DNA from: Phaseolus vulgaris
Lineage: Eukaryota; Streptophyta; Magnoliopsida; Fabales; Fabaceae
Assembly (NCBI RefSeq): GCF_000499845.2
Contig: NC_023753.2
Span: forward strand, 12,131,181 to 12,195,180
Length of the DNA: 64,000 nucleotides
Reading direction: 5' to 3'
Shown here: positions 1 through 12,891 of the stretch, one piece after another
How positions within the stretch are numbered: the stretch's first letter is position 1
Layout: every line of letters begins with the position of its first letter
Notes under the pieces: model-generated
Database searches by the model: none
Seen by the model: the letters and a program-made list of their open reading frames with translations, nothing else
Told to the model about the DNA's origin: nothing
Program-made: the position numbers and the translations under genes

Positions 1-3000
1 AAACGCCTCAATTGTTTCCATGCTTACAACCTTCCAATTTTGCGGATTCTGATCAGACATGGATATGTTATGGATGACAACAATTGGAGGCCAAAGGATC
101 AAATCCTCCTTTTGAGCCAGAGCTTCTGCTGGGGGTAAGACCTGGGGAACCCAAGTTACGGTATCTTGAGGAACAGCAATGTCCCATCCCATCAGAACAC
201 AAACTGCTTTGTGAAGACCCATGTGCTTGGCTCTCAACCCAGCCTTATGGGACATAAAAGCATGAGTTACTAGACGTTGAGTGTCCATGAATTCTTTTGA
301 CGAGCTGTTACCATTAAAAGGGATAAATGGGACATATAAACTTGTTAAGAGCTGCAACAACGATAATTACACTTAAAAGACAACACTTACTGGTAACTTA
401 TACATTATAAAATCATTTCAAGCATATAAAACAGAACATACGGAATTCAGAAAGATGAAAATACATTATTTCTATTACAGCATAACAGACAAAAATCAAG
501 TCTGAAGCCTGGGGGAAATGACAAGAATTAAAATAAAATAAAATTTGGTGGTATCCTCAAGATTAATAACTGAAGTCAGTCAGAAAAAAAAAGGTAAATG
601 GCATACTACTAGGAAATCATAATCTCAAACAGTTAACAGAAATATGATAGCATATGACTTGACTGAGTATCCTCAGATTACGATTTTTTTTTCACTCAGA
701 AATTCCTAAAGGATTAAGAAAATCATAAATTCCCTCATGTAATTCCTACTAGAAAAATCATTAGAACCTCATTAGATACAATTCCAAAATTCTTAATCAC
801 TACAAACATGCAGCCCAAGTCAGTGAGCATCTGAAGCTTCCATCCCCTGCTGCTAAAATCTAAACCCAAAACTCACAGCTTTTAGTTGTTCCAGGAAGAT
901 CAGTTTTAGCCAGAAGTCATCAAAGGTCTAGGCCATTTTAGCCAACCAGAATTCTATCATTACTATGCCATGACATGTCACTATGTCAGGATAATCTTTT
1001 TAGTGGCTGTAGATGTTAAGTCAATAATTCTACCATTTACCCTTTGAAGATCAGAAGCCACATAAAATTTCTTGTCCCAGATTACCATAGCTGTTGTCCT
1101 TTCCATCCTAAATATAATTAATCTGCAATCTCCAAGGCATCTAAAGGCTAAAATAAATACTCTTAACAGATTATTTGCATTTTGAAAATACAGTAAGATG
1201 CTAACAAAAATTCTAACCTAACTTCAAAACCAAGCAACAAGGCAGTAAATTTAAATCTAACTTCACCGTCATTTAAAAGCAAAGACACCAATTCAGCTAG
1301 CTTTTGTGACTAATGTTCATTCCCACAGCAGTTAACCAAATGTTTGATCCTATTGTCATGGATTGGTGCTATCAAACTCTCCAGATATCTGCCTTAGTAA
1401 AGTACAACAATTATACATACCAACATGTTTAGTTCCAAAGTTTGGGAACCTAAAACGTGATTCCTGGAATAATAGCACATGTACTTGACTCCATCTGTGA
1501 GTTAAATACTAGAGGATTCCTTATGCAATATGTGAGCAGAAATGCTCCATTTAATAAAACAGCGTCACAGAAAAAGAAAACAGACCTTCTGCCACAAGCA
1601 ATGCAGTACAAACTACCCGCTTTTCCATGGTCCTGGTATCTTCTTTGCACATATAAGTTCAGATTCAACTTCTTGGAGTACATTAAGAAATTCTCATGTA
1701 CCATTTGATTAAACTCCTCAGAGCCCTCAGTTGGCTCAGATTCTGCAGCACTTATCCAATCTTCAGATGATTCATCATTAGCTGCATGCTTATTCTCATC
1801 ATATCCATGATACTTTTTCCAAACTTTAGGTTGCTTTTGAATTGCATTTCTCTTAGAAAAATGCTGGGATTTATACCAGTTTGAAGAACTAGACTTTGAA
1901 TGATGCTTTATATTTTGATTGGAATACTTCCGAAATTGAAATGAATTCCTCATGTGTCCCATAGAACCTTGAGGTATATTCCATTCGTCAGATGGAAAAT
2001 CTTCTTCATTCTCCAACTCATCATATTCGTTCTTATACTTCCTGTATATCTTGGGGTTAAATTCAACATTACCAGATGAATACAATTTATCCATATCTTC
2101 CTCATCTACCCATTCTTCATTTTCGTATGCATCATGGAATTCCTCAGTTGCACCCCATTTACTTGATTTTATGGTCCTTAAATCATGCACATCTATTTCA
2201 TCATTGGCATTGTATTTTCTTTTCATAAGTCTATCTGAGTGCTCATGAATTCCAGGATCCTGTCTCATTTCCGGTGCCCTGACAGCTTGTCTGTAGGTTT
2301 CTGAACTATGTTTAGACATAGGTGAACTTTGAAACCTTTCTTGCTGGAGCCCTGGCCGAACATCTCTTCGAGATTCATATTCTGTTCTTAAAATTGGTAA
2401 TCGGTCAGCCTCAGGTGCACCCATATGTGAAACCTCATACTCTTGTGGCATTCTTTTTCCGTTTTCAAGATGATATCCAGATCGAAGATAAACCTCATCT
2501 TGCATTGATGTAATTGATGTTCTTCTCACATCATGATAGTCATAATACTTTGGCTTCTGTATTGCAGGGTGATCATGTACAATAGCCCTTCTTTGATTTC
2601 CATAAGAATCTTCACTCTTACCATTTCTATCTAAATCTGGGAGTGGAATATAAGGTCTGGAAAACTCCCTATTATCGTATTCTGTTACAGCTTGCTCATA
2701 GTCCAATCGACCATGAGGCGCTATCCTTCTAGGTAAATCATCATATTGATATAAACGCTCATCCTGTGCTGCCCTTACATGTGATTTATAATTAAGATAA
2801 TCCACATCCCCAGTCCTGGTAGGACTAAACTCACATCGTTGGTGACATATCATATTCCTTGACCCAATTTCAAGGGCTCTAGCAGGGTCTAAAACTGCCC
2901 TTTGCCCATGCCCATTAAACCCTGCAGGTTCTGCAAATTTAGCGCTGCTCCTTGACATATCATAAGATGCAGATAAACAGATGCCATCACCGTGTGAGCA

Positions 3001-3840
3001 TAGAAATTCATTCCTTGACATTTCTATGGAGGAACCTCCATAATCCCTCATGTGAGAAGTGCCTGCAAAATCCTTCGTGTAAGAGGGAGACAAGGAAGAA
3101 TATGAAACATCCCTAGCATGAAGAATAATTTTATCTGCCCCACTGTGGGATTCTGTGACGGGTATCTTATCCATAGGTGGTCCGTCTCTGTGCTGTAGTC
3201 TCTCGTGCTCAAATCTCCTCCCAGTTGACACACCCCTGGACGGTGGAGGCAAGTGTCCACCAGCTTCTCCGTACCTCATTGTCACACTTACACCCATATC
3301 TGGAATAGACCTATATTTATAGGATCCTCCAACTTCATTTTCACGTACCACAAACTTCTGATCCACCATACCACCCTGCCCACCACCCAACCTGCCCTCA
3401 ACCAAGTCCTTCTCTCCATCAAGGTAAATGCGCTTTGCATCCAAGTTTCCATTATTAACAGAGTAATCCATGGTTTTTGACAACTCATACCTTGCTCTCA
3501 GACCTGGTGGTGGTGGTGAACAACTTCTATCATGGCCAACCCCATCATTAAAGTGTGACCTTTTCCTTACTGTTTCAATTGGAGGTGACCTTGACCGACC
3601 CCTACCACTCCTTCTACCACCACCCACACGCTGCCAATCATAATCCCTCCCTTGAAACCCATCAGAACCCCCTTTGTTCCCACCACCACCCCTTCTCGCC
3701 CCATCCACCTTCAGAGGGCTCATCTTCCTCTGCTGCACCGGATCCGACCCGTCTCTCCTATTTCTTCTACCCGGGTCGGGCCCCGATTCGAATCGGTGCG
3801 GTGCAGCGTGCCCTTCCTCGCGCCGTCTACTGTATTGCAT
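1..3840 (-). CDS. XS-domain / zf-XS protein, SGS3-related (3' end cut by window edge)
   Basis: Two exons are visible on the minus strand: 3840-1586 (first ATG of the open frame, MQYSRRREEG) and 304-1 (open at the window edge). The intron has GT at 1585-1584 and AG at 306-305; joining it restores an unbroken zf-XS finger, with its CxxC (CIAC) at the end of exon 1 and its histidines (THAFMSH) in exon 2. Exon 2 then enters the XS fold (LILWPPIVVIHNISM). The first ~740 residues are low-complexity, with RGG/RS-rich stretches near residues 50-90, then acidic and Tyr/Arg-rich sequence. SGS3-family XS domains bind double-stranded RNA with 5' overhangs in RNA silencing; long N-terminally extended members like this one are poorly characterised, so a role in RNA metabolism is inference. 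The frame continues 24 nt upstream of the ATG only through a TTG. Leader sequence probably runs to about 4100. The missing C-terminus should hold the rest of XS and probably a coiled coil. Confidence 0.88.
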
Positions 3841-4330
3841 ACTCAATTCAACAAACAAACGCAAATCCTACGTATCCTTTCGGTTGAATTAGGTAATTCC
3901 CAAAGGAATCTTAGGAAAAGTGAGAAACCCTACCGATGCAGAAACCCTAACCTTAGAAATACTTTGACCGGGGATTGCAGATAGAGATGAAGCAAAATTC
4001 TAAGTAGCGATTAATGATTGAGGTGAGATTTATTGGTGTTGGCAAACCTTTTTGGGAAAAGCGCGAAGTTGAATCGACGCAGAGAGAAGTTGCAGAGTCA
4101 TGGCGAGAGTTTGAGTGGGTACTATAGGGATTTCAAGGTGTAGTTATAAGAAAAGAAAATTGAGGATTAGAATCGAAAAGAGAAGAGAAGAGAGTGTGAT
4201 GGATGAATGGGTTCATGCCTCAAACACTTCAACTCAAACTCTAACTTTGATATTTCAGATTCATGGCTTTTCGTTTCTGCTCGCACCACCTTGTTATGGT
4301 CAAATGCCAAATTCGATATTATTTAATTAA

Positions 4331-4532
4331 TAAATTATAATTTTACTCTTTTACTTTATTTTTATGTTTCACTCGGTCTGTTACTATCTTTAAACTTTAA
4401 TTTAATCTTTTAAGAAAAAACAAACTAACACAAAATAATATTTTTTATCGTATGCGTAAGTTATACGTCACTGTAAAAAAAATGTCATTTTGATATTTAA
4501 AATTTAAAATGTCTGTTCTTAAAAATTATTTA
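4331..4532. other. AT-rich spacer upstream of the XS gene
   Basis: No coding potential, RNA gene or clear repeat is visible. It follows the presumed promoter and leader of the minus-strand XS gene and ends where copia LTR-like sequence begins. Confidence 0.4.
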
Positions 4533-4870
4533 TTAAAATAAAATATAATTATAGATTATAGATATTCTATATAATCAGTTATTAAGCTTCCATAATATAG
4601 TAGCGTATGTTGGATTTTTTACAAGATAAACAATGCATATAAATTGTAAATACAAAGTTCAATTAGTAACCAAAGTCTACACACAAAAAAAGTCATTGAT
4701 TTTTTAGATACTTTTTTTAGCAATGGTTAAACTTATTTATGTAAGAGTCTTATTAATTGTTCTTAGTGTAAAAAATTGGAGCCTACAAAGTTAAATACCA
4801 ATAATATAATTTTTTGAATGATGAGTTATTTTAGGAAGTATACATGAATATTTTCAAGAGTTATAAATCG

Positions 4871-5124
4871 AGAATAAATCTTATATGGAATGAGACAAAC
4901 ATCTAGTCAATGGTTTTGTAAGTTCTCTTCCACATTATTGCAACATGGTTTTACAAAGTCTACAAATCATTACTCTTTGTTTACTAATAGAAATATTATT
5001 TTACAAGTTGAATAAATCTATATATGGAACCAGAGATGCATCTAGACAATGGTTTTGCAAGTTTTTTTTCCACCTTATTGCAACATAATTTTACACAGTT
5101 TAAAAATGATTACTCTCTATCTAC
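4871..5124 (+). repeat. Direct tandem duplication inside copia RT
   Basis: About 115 bp starting at 4871 (agaataaatcttatatggaa) recur 139 bp downstream at about 5010 (gaataaatctatatatggaa). Both copies encode the same RT stretch ([14 protein letters not shown] versus RQWFCKFFSTLLQH). The copies differ at many positions, so the duplication is old. Confidence 0.7.
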
Positions 5125-5509
5125 TCATGGTTCATGTTCTTCTCTAATAATTTTGTTGGTCTATGTGGATGACATCATCCTAGTAGACTTTGATTCTTCT
5201 TGTGTTGACAAGGTATAATTGACATTAAGTTATTTGTTCAAACTAAAGATTCTTGGTTCTTTCAAATATTTCTTAGGTTTAGAAATTATAAAATCTAGCA
5301 AGGGTGTCTCCTTTAATCAAAGAAAATATATTTTATCTTTTCTTGTAAATCAACTACATTACTTATGGATCTTAATTTAAAACTTAGTATCAGTGGTAGT
5401 GACCCTATGGAGGATTCCTTTGTGTAAAGAAGATTAATTGAATGACTTATGTATTTGACTATTTTCAGACAAGACATTATTTTTCAATTCACACACTTTG
5501 TTTGCATAT

Positions 5510-7870
5510 GTGATGAAAATAATTTTATTCACACTTAATAACTTTAATCATAGATTATTGAATTATAATAATAAATAAATCCATTATTTTAATTAAGATT
5601 CATATAATTGGATTTATTTGGGTCTTAGCTATTATTTTTGTTAATTTTGTGTTTGTAGAGTAAACGGTCTGAAGGAAAAGTCTACTTTTGTGAATGGGTC
5701 AAGTATGCAATAGTCAAAGTTGCTTCTTTGAATCAAAACAAAAGCAAATATTTGAGAGGATTTTATGCAAAGCATGAGAGATTTTCTCCACCTTAGTAGG
5801 AAATATTTTCTTCAATATCTTCTCCAGTATCTTCCCCACCAAAAGTGGTGCATCAACCATAGAAAACACATAGAAGACCAATGTCTCTAAGTGCAAAGCC
5901 ACTTCATTTGTTTATTTTTCTGCATTTTTTATCTTTGTATTTTTTGTTAGAATAGGTGGCCTAAAACAAGAGGGGAGTAAATTGTTTTCACAAGATTTTA
6001 GTAAATATTGGAGTCAAATTGAAAACTTAATAAAATCAACTAATTGATCTATTCATCAACTGATTATAAAAAGCACGTCAAGCATATATTCAAAATATAA
6101 ATTAGTTGTTACGAGAATTTAACCAATTGATTTAAACATAGAAAACTGTAAAACAATTGATAAAAACATATATTAGAGCGAGAAAGAGAGAATTATACTG
6201 GTTCACTCTTACACCAAGAGTTACATTCAGTCCTCAGCAAACCACTAAGAATTCACTAAAGCAAACACACAAGGTTTACAAAAATAGTCAAGAGTGTTGA
6301 TCTTGAACCTTACAATAACACACAACACTCTTAACCACATACAGAATTCAGAAACGCTATCTGAATTTGCTTACACCAAAATACCATTAAAAAAATAAGG
6401 TTTGAATGCACCTGGATTATTACGAATGAAGAACAATAGAAATGCAAACCCATAAACCTTCTTTACAGAACAAGAATGATCCAAGAAGCAAACTCAATCT
6501 CTAAGAATGATTTTAAGACTTTCTGTTTTTCTTTCTTATGAAAATCATTGTTTAAAATTATCAAATTACATCCTTATATAAAGTATAATAATTGTAAAAA
6601 TAGTTTGATCATTTAATGAAAACAATTGTATCAATTAAAAACATAGTGGTTAATATAACAAAATTATGTTAAAAACATTCAATTGATTTTTGAAATAACT
6701 AATTATTTTTTTTTTAACATATGAAACAACAAATTTTAAACTAGTTCTTTTATTGAAATAATTGATTGATTTCACTTAAAAAAAAAGACAAAACAGAAAA
6801 TAAATCATTTTTAAATCCTTTAAAAACCTTAAGTCTTTTCAACCGGTTGATACAATACATCAATCTGTTAAATATATTTACTATGGTCAACAGACTTGAA
6901 TAAAAGTAATTTCAATTGATTAAAACATGAATCAACTGATTAAAAAATACATAGATTTAGAAAACAAAACTTTTCAAGGAGAATACCTTTCAAGTAACTT
7001 AGATCATAATGTAATGCAAAGGTATACGTTAAAATCTACCTAACTAAACACACACGCACAACTTCAAGTCTTTAAGACAAATTGAATTCATCCAAGCTTC
7101 TTTGGGCAACATTTTTAACTCTGCATGGAAGGCTAAACCTTTTGGTGATTCCTTTGTAATTCCCCATTGAGTTTTGAGGTTTTGATCAATAAAAGTTTTG
7201 TTTTTCAATTCTCTATAGCAGTTGTTTTAATATTCTAATCTCCTGGAAAACGGGTTTTTGTGTGAGGTTGTACTTGAACGCATGATTGAGAGTCTTCATT
7301 ATCTTAAATTTTGGTTTCTTAGTTAGTTCGCATTATTCTAATTAATTTCATGGGTGCATGATTCAAGAGAGAGGAGATAAGCATTTCCATGGAGTATACG
7401 CATGGAATAAAGTGTGTACTGATTAAACCAGTAGACGCATGTTTTACTAGTGAGATTCAAGTTGAATTAGATTAACATATGTTCAATCTGGTTTAGCTCT
7501 ATATGAGAATTGAAGGATGATAATCTTTAGATGATCTGTGAGGAATTCATTAGTGGAGGAACTTAGGAGTCAACCTGCATTCTTTACTATTTTTAATCTC
7601 TTTTATATTCTTTTGCTAAACAAACATAAACTCCTTTTTATCTTTTATTGTTATTACTAATCCAATTGTGTTGCCGATATATTAAGAGTTAATTTTCACT
7701 GGATTCACACTTGAGTTCGTTGGGAGACGACTTGGGGTCAATAGACCTTCTATACTACCTTTCCTCGCTGTTAGACAATCCATGAATGAGCATCAGACGA
7801 ATCTCTTTGGATAGTTGACTGCATAAAAATATTGATTTGAATTCTAAACGATACACATATCAACATGCAA
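5510..7870. mobile_element. Non-copia repeat material inserted between copia RT and RNase H
   Basis: This 2.3-kb block separates two parts of one copia polyprotein. It has no long ORF. The segment at about 7140-7780 resembles the LTR/leader end of Ty3/gypsy elements (for example the motif gagttcgttgggagacgact near 7715). The segment at about 5940-6560 looks like another legume-type repeat. Borders and target duplications could not be fixed, so whether one nested element or several are present is unknown. Confidence 0.4.
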
Positions 7871-8520
7871 AATCTATTAACCACATATTTAGCCACAATC
7901 CATCACTTGTTACCGTACTTGAAGTCCACTCTAGATCAATGTCTTTATTTCCGAGGCAACAACAAATCTCATATTTTAGCATAGGTTGATGCAGATTGGG
8001 GTAGTTGCTTAGATACCAAAGAATCAACGACTAAATTTTGTATTTTCCTTAGTGATTCTCTAATTTCTTGGAAGTCTATCAAATAAGGTATTGTGTCCTA
8101 GTCTCTAGTAGGATTAGAATATCGTGTTTTCTTTTCAATGAGTAGTTTGGCTACAATAATTACTCAAATATTTTGAAATTTCAATTGACACAACTTTGCT
8201 CTTCTTGTGATAACAATTCTTCCATGCACTTTGCTTTTAATCCCTCTCACCATGAGAGGTCCAAACATATAGATATTGATTGTCACTTCATTGATAAACT
8301 TGTTCAAAAAACAATTATTGACTCTCATTCATGTCACAAATGTCTTTTCTACTATTGTCTTCAATTGTTTCATTGGTAAAGGAATCATCAACATTTATTC
8401 TCCAACTTAAGGAAGGATATTAAAATAAAATATAAGTAGATAGTATAGATATTCTATATAACAAGTTATTTAGTTTTTAGATATTATAGTTATTATAAAT
8501 ATTATATATAATCAATTATT

Positions 8521-9388
8521 TCGTTTCATTTTTTTTCTATTATTTTGTTACTATATTTGTTATTAAATATAACTTTCACTTTTCTATAAACGATATATTT
8601 GATTCAATAAATTATTTTATAATTTTCCACTCTTTAATAATATTATGATGACAATTTTTAAGTGCTACTTTGTCAATTATGTATATACAAATATTTCAAA
8701 ACAAAAATTACTATTTTATGATAGTTTTAAAAGTAACAAAATTGCTTATAAACTAAAGAAAGAATTATTTTACATCAGTCTTAAAATTTAGAAGATTAAA
8801 CTCAATTTAAAAACAAAAGTCAGTTGACCAAAAGTAAAACTCTAAGCCTATAAGACTATAAAAAATTTCAAAGTAATTACACTTATTATTTTTAAAGATT
8901 CCGAAAGACATATGTTTTCTATTTTTTTAACATTTAGAAAAAGTATAAGAAAATGTAAGACTAGTATTATTTGATTAATATATTTAAAATAAATTGATTA
9001 TGATGTCTAATTTTTTAGTTTACTTTAAAATTTGAAGTTAAAAACTTTTCACAACTTCATCTTTTGAATGCTAATAGAAGAAGTTTATACTTGATAGACA
9101 ATCTATCAAGCAATTTTTACAATGTTGTGTCGAATGATGTGCATACATACCCAACTTCAAGTGTAACAGATGCATTGCCTAAACATGCTTTTCAAAATAC
9201 TTGTTTTCGTAAAAGTTTCGTTCTTTGATTAGTTGGAGATAAATAACATGAAATATAAAAAAGATAAGAGTTAAGAGATATTTACATAAGGTATTTTATA
9301 TTGGTTCGTTTGATAATCCTGACTACATCCAGTTCTTGATCAACACAATCAAGTTCCATAACCAAACTAACGCTGTGAAGATACACGT
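8521..9388. other. AT-rich intergenic stretch, no gene seen
   Basis: No ORF of interest, no RNA gene and no well-defined repeat. It lies between the copia remnant and a minisatellite. Confidence 0.4.
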
Positions 9389-9665
9389 GAGTATTGTTTG
9401 GACCTCAACCACTCTTAGATAAAACAACTTAAGTACTGTTTTTACACTCAATCACTCCTAGCTAACAATCCTAAGTATTGTTTGAAACACAACCACTCCT
9501 GGCTAAAACTAAGTATTGTTTGAAATGTAGTCACTCATGACTAAGATCGAGTAGTGTTTGGAACCCAACCACTATTAGCTAAAACTTGAGTATTTTTTGA
9601 AATGCAACCACTCATGACTAAATATTAAGTATTTTTTTCAAATTCGACAACTCTTTCCTAAAACT
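9389..9665. repeat. Minisatellite, seven degenerate ~40-bp units
   Basis: Units begin near 9390, 9432, 9474, 9512, 9550, 9589 and 9628, spaced 38-42 bp. The core is agtattgtttgaaa followed by caaccactcctagctaaaac, with many substitutions between copies. Related units in the opposite orientation occur at about 10740-10865 (agctaggagtgact), suggesting both blocks belong to one larger repeat with inverted flanks. Confidence 0.75.
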
Positions 9666-11990
9666 GTAAGGTTTACAAAGAAAGTGATCTAAAAGATCAC
9701 AAGGTTGCTCGATAGAAAGAGAAGTTACATCTTACAATGGGTACAAATATCTTACACTCTTCTAAATAGATATGAACATGAACAATGTTCTTCCTCACAA
9801 CTACAAGGCTAAGGATTTCTAAAGACTACATGATTTTTTCATGTTCTCATTGTAAGAGTTTTGTCAACCTTCATTCTTTACAAGCATCTTCTTTATGTAT
9901 GTTAGAGCAAAAGTCCAACATCCCACAATTTTGATTAAGTGCTTAAACCAATAAAGTATGAAGTTGGATCTAATTAGACGAAGATCAAATCATACAGGTA
10001 CATTGTATGGTAGACGATAAGAGCACAAAACAAAATACCCTTTCTATTTGATAGAAAAAAGATGATGATCAAAAGATAAATACACATGAAGACTATAAAC
10101 TAACTTAAACTCATAATATTCTTGAAGCTTAATGTTTATCACTCAAAGAATGTCTTCAATGTCTGTCACTAAAGAGATCCACACCAAACAAAAAAAAACT
10201 CTATTCAAACATCTCTTAGGTTTTAAGCTAAAACGGAAATGAGCATCAACTCTCTAAACACAAGCTATTTTCAACTCTGGTCAAACTATTTGTCTTGTAC
10301 GGTGTACACTTTTACCATTATTTGGTGTAAAAGGTTCTACTATTGGGGAATATAAGTATTGCCTACTATCAGGAAAATTGTTTGAAGAAGAGAAATTAAT
10401 GCTCCTCAATGTTAAAGCTCGTTAGACTATGAAGGAAGAACAAGAAGAAGACAACAAATAAAGTGAATTCAAATATACTCAATGGATAGAAAAGGGAATG
10501 CAACAACTACTTTCTTGAAGCATGTATAAAGACATGTTTTTAAAGAGAAGATAAAATAACCATTATTTTACAAGTGTTAAACTCTACCATTTTTATCGCA
10601 CCCAAAACTTTGTAATAACATTATTTGTGTTCATCCCTGCAAACTAATACAGAGAGTTTAAACCAATATTGTATATGTCGAAAGACACTACACTCTCTAG
10701 TGAGTGAAAACTGTGATCTTTTAATCACAAAGACATTGTTCATGTCTCAAGCTAGGAGTGACTTTTGGTTCAAAGAATACTTGACTTAAGTCAAGAGTGA
10801 CTTGTTGAAATAATACTTTGGTTAAACCAGTAGTGGCTTGCGAAAGAATATTTGGTTAACCCTAATTGAACCTATTTTACTATTGACCCAAATACAATTC
10901 CAAAATCATATTCTACTTGGCCCAAATATTTGGTCCAATTATTTTATGCTACTAGGTCCAATGCATGGCCCATGAAATCCTAAACAACTTTATACAATTT
11001 TTTTAAGCTAAAGCTTTGCCCAAAAATAATGTTGACTAGTCAACCGAAACTCAGCCGTCTTGTGTTCTTCTGACCGAAGCTCTAGTTTATGTTTTGATGA
11101 GTTAGGGGTATTCTTGGATATGTTTGTACATTCCTTCATCCTAGAGTTTTCCTCTTGATTGGGCCTACACAAATAAACAAAAGCTCAATTAGACCAATTT
11201 TTGCAAATAATTTGATAAATAACCTTTAGGTCTTCATCCTATTTATTATGTGGTTGTGTGTGGCTGGGGGCTCTGTCATCACTATGTTTGTGAAAAACTT
11301 CCATCAGATCGTCTAATCTAAACCAAACTTATTGTTAGATAACACAAAATTAGACAATAACTATGAAAAACTATGAAACATTTTAAAATATAATTCAACC
11401 CTCCCTTATTGTGTTTTTCTTGTTTCTCACTATATAGATCTTGAGAATTAAAAAAGTCATTGCAAATCCTTTGGATTCATTGTGTTGTGAGGGTCTTATT
11501 CTATTACTACTTCTTGTTCCATTTGACCATGCTTGAAGCATTGAGACATAATGTTTTTTACTTAAGCATTAAATGTACGTGGCTTCTTTGGTAACACCTA
11601 AAAAATACAACAAAGCCTCACAGTCCTAGGTAGATAGATTTCTCCACCTTTTGAGCAAAGTGCATGGCTTGATACAGCTAGCTAACTCTATTACATTAAC
11701 ATCTCTCCTTTGTAGAAAAATTTATTGTGTTGGGAAACTTTCAACATTTTCTTAAAGGGATTTTGATGTTGAAAAAACATTGTGAGATCCTCTTGACAGA
11801 AAGAAGAAGTAAGCATAAAATAAGCATTTATAAATTTAACATGTACCATCAAATGCTCAAGGCTTGTGTTTGTCAGATGAAGTACACTCGTTTATGTTTT
11901 TCGAAGAACAAACTTTATGAGACGAAAGGCACACATAAAGTGTTTGCGTATATTAGACAAAACATACAACACATAACTTTTGTGTCTCGT
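9666..11990. other. Repeat-derived intergenic DNA with inverted partner of the 40-bp array
   Basis: No gene is supported. At 10695-10865 are reverse-oriented relatives of the 9.4-kb minisatellite, and next to them gtgatcttttaatcac mirrors gtgatctaaaagatcac at about 9680. The 91-codon frame at 11727-12002 has no recognisable domain and lies in this repeat-rich context, so I do not call it a gene. Confidence 0.4.
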
Positions 11991-12891
11991 TGGGTTCCTT
12001 GAGTGGACGTACCAGAAATAGTCGATACCTAGCATGACAAATGTGGATTTGATGAGTCTTGAGTCAACCCATATATAAGATATTTGACACCACCACCAAC
12101 CAAAAACCTTAAGGCATTAGGCTTGTGGTTTTCTCTCCTTATATTGTTCATCTCACTCATCTTTACCCAATATGGGACTTTTAACTCCATACTTGAATTC
12201 CTCACAACTTTCCCCTTAAGTGAATCTCCTCCCTGCATTGCAAACTCCCCCTCCAACTCAAAATTGTTCTACCCATAAGTCTCTCTTGCTCATATAATAG
12301 TTCCCATAGACGACGCCAATTGTTGGGTTCCTCAAGTTGATATAACAAGGAGAGTTGATACCTAACCTGAGAAATGTTGATCTGATGAGTCCCAAGTCAT
12401 GATCCAACCCATTACCTTCAACCTTAAATCTTAAGACAATGGGCTTGTGAGTCTTTCTCCTTATATACTGCTCACCTCACTCATCTCCATTGAATGTGGA
12501 ACTCCTGACTCCATACTTGAATTCCTACCAATCTCTCCCTTAAGTGTGAGTCTCCAGACATTGCAAATTCTCCTTCCACCTCGAAAGTGTTTTACCCATG
12601 AGTCTCTCTTACTTGTATAGCACTTTCCACAAACAATGTCAATTGTTGGGTTCCTCGAGTGGACATGTACCAGGGAGAGTTAGTACCTAACATGGGATAT
12701 ATGGACATGACGAGTCTTGAGCCATGAGTCAACCCATATAAAAGATACCTAACATCATTTCCAACCAAAAACCTTATGGCATTAGGTTTTATGGGTCTTT
12801 CTTCTTATATACCATTCATCTCACTAATCTCCATCCAATGTGAGACTCCTAACTCCATACTTGAATTCCTCACAATCTCCCAAGTGTGAGT

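Larger units (their letters stand above)
4533..8520 (+). mobile_element. Decayed Ty1/copia retrotransposon, split by later insertion
   Basis: Reading plus-strand frames with frameshifts shows copia reverse transcriptase around 5024-5500: QWFCKFFSTLLQHNF, then the catalytic motif VYVDDIIL, then LGSFKYFLGLEI. The RNase H part resumes only at about 7890-8400 ([27 protein letters not shown] and a degenerate HERSKHIDIDCHF). A purine-rich tract (8405-8416) precedes an LTR-like sequence at about 8419 that matches about 55 bp at 4536-4590, so both LTR edges survive in part. Gag, protease and integrase are absent between 4590 and 4880, so a large deletion preceded or accompanied decay. There are stops and frameshifts throughout, and it cannot be active. 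The lineage within copia was not determined. Confidence 0.75.

Noticed and set aside
3555..3984. Plus-strand ORFs of about 110 codons over the start of the XS gene
   Set aside because: They are complements of the Gly/Arg/Pro-rich N-terminus and have no independent support.
11727..12002. 91-codon plus-strand ORF
   Set aside because: It has no motif, sits at the edge of the 325-bp repeat array, and its composition matches surrounding AT-rich repeats.
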